60,941 nucleotides of DNA from Glutamicibacter uratoxydans (lineage in GTDB: Bacteria > Actinomycetota > Actinomycetes > Actinomycetales > Micrococcaceae). Shown here one piece after another: positions 1 to 8,650 of this stretch. Positions within the stretch are counted from its first letter, which is position 1. Every line of letters begins with the position of its first letter. Below the pieces are notes generated by a model. It saw only the letters and a program-made list of their open reading frames with translations, ran no database searches and was not told the DNA's origin. The stretch lies in NCBI RefSeq assembly GCF_006539925.1, contig NZ_BJNY01000003.1, forward strand, positions 1 through 60,941. The letters run 5' to 3'. The position numbers and the translations under genes were made by a program.

Positions 1-1
1 A

Positions 2-73
2 CTGAAGGATCGTGTTTTGTCCTTGGCTGCGGCCCACCCACTGTACCCGGACCTGGCTAAGGTTTCCGAGTAA
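2..73 (+). CDS. glyA: Serine hydroxymethyltransferase, C-terminal end (partial)
   Basis: Only the last 23 codons and the TAA stop lie in the window. The peptide ends in AAHPLYPDL followed by a short tail, which resembles the conserved end of bacterial serine hydroxymethyltransferase (PLP enzyme interconverting serine and glycine). The next gene on the same strand is a serine ammonia-lyase, so the placement in serine/glycine metabolism is coherent. The call rests on a short tail plus context and is moderate. Confidence 0.6.
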   Translation: MKDRVLSLAAAHPLYPDLAKVSE

Positions 74-92
74 GTTCTTCTAGCGAAGAAGA

Positions 93-130
93 GGGGCCCG
101 AACTGCGGACACATTCGCTTTTCGGGCCCT
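93..130 (+). terminator. Rho-independent terminator after glyA
   Basis: Ten-base arms (93-102 and 121-130, GGGCCCGAA-type against TTCGGGCCC) form a GC-rich hairpin just behind the glyA stop, followed by a short pyrimidine-rich stretch. It separates glyA from sdaA transcription. Confidence 0.65.
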
Positions 131-208
131 TCCCCTTTCACCAGCCGTGGAACATTCCCGGCCGATGAAACCAGCGCACGAGCACACTCGCGGCGCACCA
201 CATGTTTA

Positions 209-229
209 CTTCGGGTTGAGCACCCGAAG
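209..229 (+). promoter_or_regulatory. Hairpin in the sdaA leader
   Basis: A perfect 8-bp stem (CTTCGGGT/ACCCGAAG) with a 5-base loop ends about 30 bases before the sdaA start and is not followed by a T-run. It could be an mRNA leader structure or a protein-binding dyad. No known riboswitch class was recognised. The role is unknown. Confidence 0.35.
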
Positions 230-259
230 GACTTCGAGCTTCTAAGGATGTGACCCGCC

Positions 260-1669
260 ATGGCGGTTAGCGTATTCGATCTCTTTTCGGTAGGCATCGG
301 ACCTTCGTCCAGCCACACCGTAGGGCCAATGCGTGCGGCGCACGCGTTCATCGCACACGTTGCGCGCGAGAACCAGCTTGATGCGCTGGCGTCCATCCGC
401 GTCGACGTCTACGGCTCGCTGGCAGCCACCGGCAAGGGCCACGGCACCTTCACCGCCATCATGCTGGGCCTGGAAGGCTTTGAGCCGGAAACCATCCTGC
501 CCACCCAGGTCGACGAACGCCTGGCAGACATGGCTGCCACCGGCGTGCTGCGCCTGGCCGAGCAGCTCGATGCCCGCAAGGACATCAACTACCGTGTCGA
601 AGACATGATCCAGCATCCGCTGACAGTGCTTCCGCGCCACACCAACGGCGTCAAGTTCATCGCCCTGGACGCCGAAGGCAACGAGCTGTCCAACGAGACT
701 TTCTTCTCCGTGGGCGGCGGCTTCATTGTTCGCGAAGGCGCCGAGGAGCGCATCGAAGCGAACCTCGAAGAGAAGGTCAAGCAGCAGCCCTACCCCTTCA
801 CCACCGCAGCCAAGCTGCTGGAGCACTGCACGAACACCGGCAAGTCGATCGCTGAAATCATGATGGCCAATGAAGAGGCCTACCGCACCCGCGAAGAGAT
901 CCGCTCCGGCCTGATCCACATCTACGAGGTCATGGAAGCCTGCAAGGACTCAGCCCTGGAGCGCACCGACGTGCTGCCCGGCGGTCTGAAGGTTCGCCGC
1001 CGCGCCCCTGAATGGCACGAGCGCCTGAAGAAGGAAGACAAGGACCGCGACCCCGTCTACTGGCAGGAATGGATCAACCTGGTCGCCCTGGCAGTGAACG
1101 AGGAGAACGCCTCCGGCGGCCGCGTGGTCACCGCTCCGACCAACGGCGCCGCAGGCATCATCCCTGCCGTGCTGTTCTACGCCACCCACTATGCGCCGGG
1201 CGCCAAGTTCTGGAACGAGGAGGAGAAGCACGACGCGATCGTGAACTTCCTGCTCACCGCTGGAGCCGTGGGCGTGCTCTACAAGGAGCAGGCGTCCATC
1301 TCCGGCGCCGAGGTCGGCTGCCAGGGCGAGGTCGGCTCCGCATCCTCCATGGCCGCCGGCGGCTTGGCAGAGATCCTGGGCGGCACCCCTGCCCAGGTGG
1401 AGAACGCGGCGGAGATCGCCATGGAGCACAACCTCGGCCTGACCTGCGACCCCATCGGCGGACTGGTGCAGATCCCGTGCATCGAGCGCAACGCTATCGC
1501 CGCTTCCAAGGCAGTGAACGCCGCCAAGATGGCCCTGATGGGCGACGGCGAACATCACGTGAGCCTCGATGAAGTCATCATCACCATGCGCGAAACCGGC
1601 AAGGACATGAGCGACAAGTACAAGGAAACCGCGATGGGCGGCCTGGCCGTCAACGTGGTCGTCTGCTAG
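260..1669 (+). CDS. sdaA: L-serine ammonia-lyase (single-chain, iron-sulfur type)
   Basis: Deaminates L-serine to pyruvate and ammonia in the cytoplasm using a [4Fe-4S] cluster. The 469-residue chain carries the N-terminal beta domain ([14 protein letters not shown] near residues 10-23) and the catalytic domain with TAPTNGAAG near 291-299. Cys354, Cys396 and Cys407 are the expected cluster ligands. The protein ends in Cys469, matching the C-terminal cysteine that occupies the cluster in the type 2 Legionella enzyme; the spacing of all four cysteines is the same as I recall for that structure. The ATG at 260 has AAGGATG upstream. It follows glyA on the same strand, giving serine-to-pyruvate flux next to glycine/serine interconversion. 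Confidence 0.95.
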   Translation: MAVSVFDLFSVGIGPSSSHTVGPMRAAHAFIAHVARENQLDALASIRVDVYGSLAATGKGHGTFTAIMLGLEGFEPETILPTQVDERLADMAATGVLRLAEQLDARKDINYRVEDMIQHPLTVLPRHTNGVKFIALDAEGNELSNETFFSVGGGFIVREGAEERIEANLEEKVKQQPYPFTTAAKLLEHCTNTGKSIAEIMMANEEAYRTREEIRSGLIHIYEVMEACKDSALERTDVLPGGLKVRRRAPEWHERLKKEDKDRDPVYWQEWINLVALAVNEENASGGRVVTAPTNGAAGIIPAVLFYATHYAPGAKFWNEEEKHDAIVNFLLTAGAVGVLYKEQASISGAEVGCQGEVGSASSMAAGGLAEILGGTPAQVENAAEIAMEHNLGLTCDPIGGLVQIPCIERNAIAASKAVNAAKMALMGDGEHHVSLDEVIITMRETGKDMSDKYKETAMGGLAVNVVVC

Positions 1670-1693
1670 CAGCCAACACCCCAAACCTTTGTC

Positions 1694-1738
1694 AATCGGG
1701 CCGAGGCAATTCTGTTCAAGGATTGCTTCGGCCCGATT
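1694..1738 (+). terminator. Terminator after sdaA
   Basis: A 17-base stem (1694-1710 with 1722-1738, a single G-T wobble) is followed by TTTCGTTTTC. It is a strong intrinsic terminator directly behind sdaA. Confidence 0.85.
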
Positions 1739-1863
1739 TTCGTTTTCCCCAAGTAATTCATTGAGGAACGTGGCGTGCAGCGCTTCGTAACATCGGCTAA
1801 TGTCTTGAGACCCAGATAACATGTATTCAATTGCTGGCGTTTTATGCTGACTTGGGGATGTAA

Positions 1864-4686
1864 ATGAATAAGGCGTACAAGATTCTTTTCTTGGGGGACT
1901 TCCACTTCGGTGAAAGCTACAAGGAAGCTGGCGCAAAAATTCTAGAGGAACATGGCTACACACACGCCACAAAATATCTTCTGCCTTTTATTGACGAAGC
2001 CGACCACACAGTCTTCAACTTAGAATCGCCGATTGTCAATCCCAAAACAACCACCTCGGATCTGCGGGGCAAGAAGTCCTATATTCACTGGGCTGATCCA
2101 GCTGGAACCATCGATGCCTTGAAGGATCTGGGAGTCGACTGCGTATCCCTGGCCAACAACCACACCATGGACTACGGTGTGCCCGGAATCGTTTCTTCCT
2201 TCGATGCGCTGACCAAAGCCGGAATCAGCTATTTCGGTGCGGGATTGAACAACAGTGAATCAGGCCAGCCCTACCAGATTTCTATTCCAGCCGAACACGG
2301 CGGCGGAAAGATAAATGTCTTCGGCTGCTTCCAGTATTCACGGGTCCATGACAAGGACTATGAGTTTTATGCACGAGCAGAAAAAGCCGGTGCACAATCG
2401 TTGTCCCAGAAAAGCCAATTGCCGGCAATTCATCCTCAAGAAATCAACATTGCCTTCCCGCACTGGGGCTCAAACTACAAGTGGAAATCGGAAGCCCAAG
2501 AGCGTTTGGCGCAGCGGCTGGTCCACCACGGATTCGACCTCGTTCTTGGCCACGGTTCTCATGCGGTACAAGAAATCGAATCGCTGGATTCAACGCCGGT
2601 GGTGTATTCAATCGGCAATGGCATGTTCCAATCTGGAGGGCGCTACAAGGCCTTTGAAGAAAGCGACGGGATCGTTCCGTTCGGTTTCTGGACAATGATC
2701 GAGGTGGCCGGCGCTGACGGAGTCCAAACTGTCACGCTGAAGCTCTACCCGGTCACTGCAGACAACCGGAGCAACGGATTCCAACCCCGACCAGTGGACG
2801 CACAGCAGTTCCAGCGACTGCTCGACGCACTAGGTGAAAAGAACAACGGCAGCCAGAATCTCCAGCAGGGATCGGACGCACTCGGCAGCTACTTGTCATT
2901 GGAAGTCGCCGCGCGTTCATTCGAGCAGCCTGAAAAACTTGACGTCGATTTCAACCCACTGCTTAACACCAGCATCGCACCGCACATTTATACCGATGCC
3001 GGGACCAAGAAGATCCTCTTCGGCATGAACCGCTTTTCGCGCAGCTCGGGTCCTGAGACCATCGCCCTAGCGGCAGCCCAAGACGGTGCAACCCTCCAGT
3101 GGCTGGATGGACGACGCGCGCTGGTCACCGCCGGGGAACAACGCTTCCTTCTTCTCGGGCACAAAGGCACCGAATCATTTGTTGGGGCACGGACTATCGG
3201 CGACAAGCTCGCAACCTACGAATTGCTCGATGCCGCTGGCGTCAATACTCCTAAGACGGCGCTCGTCGCTTCCGCAGAAGAAGCTGTAGGCTTTCAGCGT
3301 TCTGTCGGCCAGCCGGTAGTGCTCAAGCCCCGCAACGGACAGAAGGGCAATGCCGTCAGCGTCAATCTGCTCGGAGAAGAAGAGATCGGCCAGGCTTTCT
3401 TGGATGCCGCCGCCTACGGCGAAGTGATCGTCCAAGAGCAAATCATTGGCACTGCGGAGTTCCGCTGTTTGACCTCGCCGGAAGAATGCGTCAGCGTTGT
3501 TCGCCGGGTCTTGCCATGGGTCCAGGGGGACGGGGTCAGCACGATTGAGCAGCTGATAGTCAAGGAGAACTTGCGGCGGCAGCTTTACCCGAGCACCTAT
3601 GACGGGCATACTCCAACTTCCGGGACCATCGAGCGCTACCTGAATTCCCAGAATCTGTCCTTGGACACCGTTCTAGAGCGGGGACAACGTCGCCAAGTTC
3701 TCAACTTCGGTGGGCTCAGTTCGGGCGCCGAGCCGTTTGAGGTTTTTGAAGACGTTTCGGACTCGGTCAAAGACAGCGCCAGTGCAGCAGTTGCTGCGAT
3801 CCCGGGACTCGGCTGGGGCGGCGTTGACATCATGTTGGATCAGGCAGGCGAACCATATGTCATTGAGATCAACTCGGATGCAGGTATTACCGGCTCGCAA
3901 TTCCCGTTCTATGGGGTGCCGAAGAACGTCGGGGCATACCTCTATGAACTTCACCGGGACCACCGAGCGGCCATCGATCCGGAGCAATTCCCCATCGCCA
4001 ACCCGCAGACTGCCATTAGCGGGCAGCAGAAGCTGAGCAGCCTGCTGCGTGCATCCTACAGAGCTTCGGGGTATGAGGTTCAGAGCGTTGGAAAACGGCT
4101 TACCCAGGTAAGAGACAACGAAGGCCAATCGAAGTGGCTGCTTGGCTGCGCGACCAGCGACGACCTTGAAACTGTCCAGCGAATCAGTGGAGAACACTTC
4201 ACCATCCGCAAGCTGTTGCGAATAGGAAAGGTGCTGGTGCCTCGGGCACGGGTGATCCGTTCAGAAAAGGACAAGTCATTCTTCACTCTGGGAACTGCTG
4301 ACAAGGTGGTGATTGCCCGTCGTCGCGACGCATGGGGCAACTCGGAGAACCAAGTGCTCACCGCGGATGAACTGGAAAATCTCAGCCCTGTGGGCAGACC
4401 CTACGTCCAGGCCATGTATGCAGGTGAACGCTACCTCGTCTGTGCCACACCGGATCAAACCTTGGCGATTCTTGCCGACAGAGAAAGCAATGACGCGGAT
4501 GTACAAAAACTTGGTGCCATCGCGCAGAAAGCCACAGCGAGTATTCCGAAACTGCGATGGGGTGCATGGAACGTCCTGGTATCGGCTGGGCGAACCATGG
4601 TCGAGGGACTGAGTACCGATCCATTGCTCAATGAGCAGCAGAAGCTGGTATTCGGTGATCTTGGCAAGGTGCTCAACGCGATCTAG
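1864..4686 (+). CDS. CapA-like domain fused to ATP-grasp ligase domain and a degenerate second ATP-grasp copy
   Basis: A 940-residue protein. Residues ~6-300 form a CapA/PGA_cap metallophosphoesterase-like domain (GDFHF 11-15, NLES 52-55, ANNHTMDYG 97-105, GHGSHAVQ 229-236). Residues ~385-700 form an ATP-grasp domain of cyanophycin-synthetase/GshF type, with VVLKPRNGQKG (485-495) and metal-binding VIEIN (666-670). Residues ~725-920 repeat the same plan: WLLG...RKLL near 758-785 parallels FLLLG...YELL near 428-455, and IPKLRWGAWNVLV near 894-906 parallels IPGLGWGGVDIML near 646-658. This copy lacks the ATP lysine and the EIN triad. No signal peptide is visible. Base composition is visibly less GC-rich than the neighbours and the gene stands alone, suggesting transfer. 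Peptide or poly-amino-acid ligation is inferred; the substrate is unknown. No clear Shine-Dalgarno beyond GGGGATG. Confidence 0.8.
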   Translation: MNKAYKILFLGDFHFGESYKEAGAKILEEHGYTHATKYLLPFIDEADHTVFNLESPIVNPKTTTSDLRGKKSYIHWADPAGTIDALKDLGVDCVSLANNHTMDYGVPGIVSSFDALTKAGISYFGAGLNNSESGQPYQISIPAEHGGGKINVFGCFQYSRVHDKDYEFYARAEKAGAQSLSQKSQLPAIHPQEINIAFPHWGSNYKWKSEAQERLAQRLVHHGFDLVLGHGSHAVQEIESLDSTPVVYSIGNGMFQSGGRYKAFEESDGIVPFGFWTMIEVAGADGVQTVTLKLYPVTADNRSNGFQPRPVDAQQFQRLLDALGEKNNGSQNLQQGSDALGSYLSLEVAARSFEQPEKLDVDFNPLLNTSIAPHIYTDAGTKKILFGMNRFSRSSGPETIALAAAQDGATLQWLDGRRALVTAGEQRFLLLGHKGTESFVGARTIGDKLATYELLDAAGVNTPKTALVASAEEAVGFQRSVGQPVVLKPRNGQKGNAVSVNLLGEEEIGQAFLDAAAYGEVIVQEQIIGTAEFRCLTSPEECVSVVRRVLPWVQGDGVSTIEQLIVKENLRRQLYPSTYDGHTPTSGTIERYLNSQNLSLDTVLERGQRRQVLNFGGLSSGAEPFEVFEDVSDSVKDSASAAVAAIPGLGWGGVDIMLDQAGEPYVIEINSDAGITGSQFPFYGVPKNVGAYLYELHRDHRAAIDPEQFPIANPQTAISGQQKLSSLLRASYRASGYEVQSVGKRLTQVRDNEGQSKWLLGCATSDDLETVQRISGEHFTIRKLLRIGKVLVPRARVIRSEKDKSFFTLGTADKVVIARRRDAWGNSENQVLTADELENLSPVGRPYVQAMYAGERYLVCATPDQTLAILADRESNDADVQKLGAIAQKATASIPKLRWGAWNVLVSAGRTMVEGLSTDPLLNEQQKLVFGDLGKVLNAI

Positions 4687-4974
4687 ACGCTTAAACTGCT
4701 TCCTGTCCAACGTTATTGATCCGGGTCAATCATCTCGGTGCACAGTGCTGAGCGGACCTAGGGCAGCACAGAGTACAGCGAAAGAAATGGCCTCCAGGAA
4801 TATCAAGGAAAGCACCGCAAAACAGTACGTCGGCAGGGTCAAGGCCAACATGCGGAAGCCGGCATCGCCGCCAGCACCCGGCTCGATCTGGGGAAGATCG
4901 CCTGTGTGCACGGCTAAATCGAGCCAACGCTCTGAGTCGCAGCCAGGCGTAGGCCTGTCGATGAAAGGAGACGG

Positions 4975-5010
4975 GCTGCATGGACGGCGAACCAAGTCGA
5001 TCCATATGCA
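4975..5010. repeat. 36-bp imperfect hairpin repeat, copy A
   Basis: This copy differs from copy B (5729-5764) at 6 of 36 positions and lies in the same orientation. Arms TGCATGGA and TCCA(TA)TGCA pair around a 16-base loop with a two-base bulge. The stem change between copies keeps pairing (G-C to G-U), and loop and bulge lengths are identical. The two copies bracket the VOC gene. Confidence 0.7.
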
Positions 5011-5102
5011 GGCAAGGACCGCGTCCCTGTCTGCTTATTTCACAGCGTCTTATCCGGGCGGATGCTCCCCAGCGAACAGGTAGTTCGCCCGGAGCTCTCT
5101 AA
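4980..5102 (+). CDS. Candidate small protein with PSRSxC motif (40 aa)
   Basis: ATG at 4980 is preceded by AAAGGAG at a nine-base spacing. The frame starts MDGEPSRSIC and runs 40 codons to TAA. The first ten residues match a second small frame at 5734 (MEDGPSRSMC), and four of the six base differences between the copies fall at third codon positions, which suggests coding constraint. However, the same bases form the hairpin repeat, and the start codon lies in its stem, so conservation could reflect RNA or DNA structure. No function recognised. Confidence 0.3.
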   Translation: MDGEPSRSICRQGPRPCLLISQRLIRADAPQRTGSSPGAL

Positions 5103-5201
5103 TGCCGCATCCTTGGTATTTCCGGACAGTAGTTGTCGGACCAGCCATTCGCACCTACCCTAAAACATGCTGACTGCCGCCTTACGTTAGGAGTATCGTC
5201 A

Positions 5202-5603
5202 ATGGCTGCGCCCCTGATCTACATCAGCTTCCCTGGAACTGCCCGCGAAGCGCTGAATTTCTATGCCCAGGTCTTCGGGGGAGAACTTTCGCTGTACACC
5301 TGCGAACAGTTCGGCAGGAACGACGGCCCACCCGACGCGATCGCCCACGGCATGCTTACCGGACCTGTCGCCTTGGCTGGATCCGACGCGGCACCCGGCG
5401 AACCAAGCCTGCACACCGAAGGCATCATGCTGTCATTGCTCGGCACCGACGAACCAGCAGTCCTGCAGGAATGGTTCGACAAGCTCAGCGTTGGCGGGAC
5501 GGACATTGACCCATTGGCCCTACGTTCTTGGGGCGACTGGGACGGACAGGTCACCGATCGCTATGGACTGCGCTGGCTCATCGGCTATCAAATCGGGGAA
5601 TGA
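5202..5603 (+). CDS. VOC-superfamily (PhnB/glyoxalase-like) protein
   Basis: A 133-residue cytoplasmic protein of the vicinal-oxygen-chelate fold, PhnB/3-demethylubiquinone-methyltransferase-like subgroup: YISFPGTAREALNFY near the start, FGGELSLYT, a central HGMLTG strand, and a C-terminal DRYGLRWLIGY typical of this family. These proteins are small dimers whose substrates are mostly unknown. The start at 5202 is chosen over an upstream frame opening at 5133 because TAGGAG sits eight bases before it and homology begins there. It stands alone between two copies of a hairpin repeat. Confidence 0.8.
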   Translation: MAAPLIYISFPGTAREALNFYAQVFGGELSLYTCEQFGRNDGPPDAIAHGMLTGPVALAGSDAAPGEPSLHTEGIMLSLLGTDEPAVLQEWFDKLSVGGTDIDPLALRSWGDWDGQVTDRYGLRWLIGYQIGE

Positions 5604-5728
5604 GCGCTGGCTGACCCTGTGACGTAGCCAACCAAAGGTTTGGAAGCCTGGACATTGATGATATGAATTGAGGAAGGGCATTCGTCCCTGAGGCATCTGC
5701 CGCCAGAAGAAATCTATCCAGGAGGTGA

Positions 5729-5764
5729 GCTGCATGGAAGACGGACCGAGTCGATCTATGTGCA
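5729..5764. repeat. 36-bp imperfect hairpin repeat, copy B
   Basis: The second copy of the hairpin at 4975-5010, in the same orientation, 718 bases downstream of copy A's end. It keeps the same stem, bulge and 16-base loop size, with one G-C pair changed to G-U. Confidence 0.7.
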
Positions 5765-5790
5765 CGCGATCTCTTGGAGACGAATCTTAA
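5734..5790 (+). CDS. Candidate small protein with PSRSxC motif (18 aa)
   Basis: ATG at 5734 follows CCAGGAGG with eight-base spacing. The 18-residue frame begins MEDGPSRSMC and stops with TAA at 5788. It is paralogous in its first ten codons to the frame at 4980. It lies about 200 bases upstream of mgtE and might be a leader ORF, or it may be only a by-product of the hairpin repeat. Confidence 0.3.
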   Translation: MEDGPSRSMCTRSLGDES

Positions 5791-5986
5791 CGAGCAGGTT
5801 TTTCCTTCTGCCTGCCCGCGCATGCGTCTGTGAGTTCGCGCTATTGAACTACACGCCGATGCGCCTGAAATCCTCAGCATAAATACTGGTCGACTTTTCA
5901 CCTGTTAATTTGCCGCGCCCCGACATTATCCCCGGGACCCGATGCCTTGGATTTCCGCGCCAAACACCTTGTTTGGGGGACTTACC

Positions 5987-7342
5987 ATGAACACCTTCGA
6001 GAAAGTAGACTTCTCTACTACTTCACGCCAGATCCGCACCGCCCTGAAAGAGCGCGATTTCGCCGCCATCACCTCGATCCTGCGGGTCTTGAACAACACC
6101 GAGATCATCGAGCAGCTCGACGTGCTGGAGCTGACCGATGCCGCCATTGTCTACCGGCTGCTGGACAAGCACCGGGCGTTGGAGATCTTCCAGGAGCTGG
6201 ATGCACCGGTGCAGGCCGACCTCATTGGCGGCCTGCAGCGCAGCCAGGTCCTTGAAGTCTTCGCGGGCATCGACGCCGCAGACCGGGTGGCGTTGCTCGA
6301 CGAGCTGCCCGCCAAGGTGGCTACCAGCCTGCTGCGTGGGCTGGATGCGCCGGCCCGCCGCGAGACCAGCGTGCTGCTTGGCTACCCGGAAGGCTCCACC
6401 GGCCGGGTGCTGGAAACCCGCTTCACCACGCTCTACCCGCAGCTTTCGGTCCAGCAGGCGCTGGCGCGGCTGCACCTGCGGCTGGCAGAAACCGAAGAAC
6501 AGTCGACGGTCATGGTCATCGACACCGACCGCCGGCTGCTCGGTGTGGTGCACCTGGCGCAGCTGCTCGCCGCCGACCCGCAGGCGCAGATTTCCACCCT
6601 GCTGCGCGAGGCACCCACCGCCGATGTCCATGAGCCGGCGGCGGACGCCGCCCGTCGGCTGGCAAATTCCAAGTGCGAAATGCTTCCGGTGCTCGATTCC
6701 GAGCACCTCGTGGTGGGCATGCTGACCTGGCCCGACGCCGTGGACATCCTGGAAGACGCGGAGGAGGAGCGCACCGCGCGCAGCGCCGGCGCCGAACCGC
6801 TGCACCGGCCCTACCTGGGCACGCCGATCCGCAAAATGGTGCGCGCCCGCATCATCTGGCTGCTGGTGCTGGCCATCGGCGCCACGCTGACGGTCAAGGT
6901 GCTCTCCAGCTTCGAGGCGACCTTGGAATCCATGGTGGTGCTCAGCCTGTTCATTCCGTTGATCGTCGGGATCGGCGGGAACACTGGAAATCAGGCGGCC
7001 ACCACGGTGACCCGGGCGCTGGCCATGGGGGAGGTGCGGGTCAACGACATCGGCCGGGTGCTGGTGCGCGAGGTCCGCATCGGCGCGGTGCTCGGGGCGA
7101 GCCTGGGAGCCATCGGCTTCATCATTTCCGCGCTGATCTTCGATGCGCAGGTGGCGGCGATCATCGGGCTCACGTTGGTGGCCCTGTGCACCATCGCCGC
7201 CTCGGTGGGCGGGATCATGCCGGTGATCGGCAAGCTGCTGAAGGTGGACCCGGCGGTGTTCTCCAACCCGTTCATCTCCACCTTCGTGGACGCCGCGGGG
7301 CTGATCGTCTACCTGTCGGTCGCAGTACTTGTCCTTGGATAA
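5987..7342 (+). CDS. mgtE: Magnesium transporter MgtE
   Basis: A 451-residue Mg2+ channel/transporter of the inner membrane. Residues ~1-140 form the MgtE N-terminal superhelical domain, ~150-270 a CBS-domain pair acting as a cytoplasmic Mg2+ sensor in the family, and ~285-451 five membrane helices, with the family motif GGNTGNQ at the start of the pore region. The start at 5987 has TTTGGGGGACTTACC before it and fits the family N-terminus better than an in-frame ATG at 5942. The gene is monocistronic, with a long leader containing the hairpin repeat. Confidence 0.95.
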   Translation: MNTFEKVDFSTTSRQIRTALKERDFAAITSILRVLNNTEIIEQLDVLELTDAAIVYRLLDKHRALEIFQELDAPVQADLIGGLQRSQVLEVFAGIDAADRVALLDELPAKVATSLLRGLDAPARRETSVLLGYPEGSTGRVLETRFTTLYPQLSVQQALARLHLRLAETEEQSTVMVIDTDRRLLGVVHLAQLLAADPQAQISTLLREAPTADVHEPAADAARRLANSKCEMLPVLDSEHLVVGMLTWPDAVDILEDAEEERTARSAGAEPLHRPYLGTPIRKMVRARIIWLLVLAIGATLTVKVLSSFEATLESMVVLSLFIPLIVGIGGNTGNQAATTVTRALAMGEVRVNDIGRVLVREVRIGAVLGASLGAIGFIISALIFDAQVAAIIGLTLVALCTIAASVGGIMPVIGKLLKVDPAVFSNPFISTFVDAAGLIVYLSVAVLVLG

Positions 7343-7390
7343 ATACCGCGCACGCGGAATAAATCTGCGGGCAGCGATGTCGTACTTGGT

Positions 7391-8500
7391 ATGCCTCAAA
7401 GCAAACTATTTACTCCCGTGACCATCCCCGCCCGCAGCGGCGCCGGCCTGGCCCTGCGCAACCGCGCGGTGCTGCCGCCGATGTGCCAGTACTCCATCGA
7501 CAAGCAGGACGGGGTGCCGACCAGCTGGCAGCTGGTGCACCTGGGCTCCCGGGCCTCTGGCGGATTCGGCCTGGTGATCGCCGAGGCCACCGCGGTGGTG
7601 CCCGAAGGCCGCATCTCCAACCTCGACGTGGGCCTGTGGAACGACGAGCAGGTGCAGGCCTGGAAGCCGATCACGCAGTTCATCCACTCCCAGGGCGCGG
7701 CCGCCGGCGTGCAGCTGGCCCATGCCGGCGCCAAGGCATCCACCTACGGGTGGCTCAAGGAGCTGGAAGAGGCAGGCAAGACCGGAAGCCTGAGCGAGGC
7801 CGACGGCGGCTGGCAGACAGTCACCAGCTCGCCCAGCGAACTCTACGGGCTGAACCCGGCCGCAGAAATGAGCCGCGAGCAGATCGCAGAATCCGTGCAG
7901 TCATGGGCGGACGCCGCCCGCCGTGCCGACGAGGCAGGATTCGACCTGATCCAGATCCACGGCGCCCACGGCTACCTGATCCACCAGTTCCTCTCCCCGC
8001 TGAGCAACCAGCGCACCGACGAATACGGCGGCAGCTGGGAAAACCGCACCCGCTATGTGCGCGAGGTGGTTTCCGCCGTGGCCGCCGTGTGGCCCCACGA
8101 CAAGGCCCTGGGCATCAGGCTTTCCGGCGAAGACTGGGTCGAAGACGGCTGGGACATCGAGCAGACCGTGCGCCTGGCCCAGGAGCTCTACACCTTAGGT
8201 GTGCGCGCCTTCGACCTGTCCAGCGCAGGCATCGGCCCCTACCACGGACCGACCGGCCCGGGCTACCAGGTGCCGCTGGCTGCCGCGGTGAAGGCCGCCC
8301 TGCCTCAGGACGCCTTCGTCACCGCGGTGGGCGTAATCACCGAGCCGGCCCAGGCCGAGCACATCCTTGTCACCCACCAGGCCGACGGGGTCAGCATCGG
8401 ACGTGCAGCGCTGGGCGACCCGCAGTGGGCCAACCGCGCCGCCAAGGCGCTGGGCGCGCCGGGCGCCACCCCTGCGCAGTACTGGCGCGGCCGCTGGTAA
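7391..8500 (+). CDS. Old-yellow-enzyme type NADPH:flavin oxidoreductase (YqjM/XenA class)
   Basis: An FMN-dependent TIM-barrel ene-reductase, 369 residues. It matches the YqjM class: Cys32 and Tyr34 in PPMCQYS correspond to the Cys/Tyr that tune the flavin, and the substrate-binding HxxH is His190 and His193 in QIHGAHGYL. The FLSPLSNQRTDEYGG segment that follows is a family signature. The gene starts 48 bases after mgtE with no terminator seen between them. It probably reduces activated C=C bonds or xenobiotics; the natural substrate is not inferable. Confidence 0.92.
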   Translation: MPQSKLFTPVTIPARSGAGLALRNRAVLPPMCQYSIDKQDGVPTSWQLVHLGSRASGGFGLVIAEATAVVPEGRISNLDVGLWNDEQVQAWKPITQFIHSQGAAAGVQLAHAGAKASTYGWLKELEEAGKTGSLSEADGGWQTVTSSPSELYGLNPAAEMSREQIAESVQSWADAARRADEAGFDLIQIHGAHGYLIHQFLSPLSNQRTDEYGGSWENRTRYVREVVSAVAAVWPHDKALGIRLSGEDWVEDGWDIEQTVRLAQELYTLGVRAFDLSSAGIGPYHGPTGPGYQVPLAAAVKAALPQDAFVTAVGVITEPAQAEHILVTHQADGVSIGRAALGDPQWANRAAKALGAPGATPAQYWRGRW

Positions 8501-8650
8501 ACCGGCTAGTGCCATGCTGATTTGGGCATTTTTGGGCGTAACTGACAGCCAGTTTGCTCCCAGCTCTTCCAGCGGCGAATTTGTGGTGTTAGGTTAGTGC
8601 CACGGATCAAGTCGCATCGCGGCATGCGCCGCGTGTGGAAGGGAGTCAGC

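Larger units (their letters stand above)
4687..5201. other. Gene-poor 0.5-kb spacer with a hairpin repeat and candidate small ORF
   Basis: No gene of ordinary size is convincing here. It holds one copy of a 36-bp repeat with a possible small ORF. On the minus strand (4726-4995) there is an 89-codon frame with a hydrophobic stretch but no ribosome binding site; I did not call it. A TAGGAG ribosome binding site at the right edge belongs to the VOC gene. Confidence 0.5.
5604..5986. other. Intergenic leader region before mgtE
   Basis: A 383-base spacer, less GC-rich than its flanks. It contains repeat copy B with a possible 18-codon ORF and a weak hairpin (GCAGG 5794-5798/CCTGC 5811-5815). I compared it by eye with the M-box magnesium riboswitch core and saw no match. 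Promoter and leader for mgtE are presumably here. Confidence 0.5.

Noticed and set aside
74-259. Glycine riboswitch between glyA and sdaA
   Set aside because: Only a simple 8-bp hairpin is visible; the conserved aptamer core was not recognised.
4726-4995. 89-codon minus-strand frame with a hydrophobic stretch
   Set aside because: No ribosome binding site, and the first part coincides with the hairpin repeat; could be a gene remnant but not supported as a gene.
5604-5986. M-box magnesium riboswitch before mgtE
   Set aside because: The conserved core segments of that class were not found by eye; a covariance-model search would be needed to exclude a divergent form.
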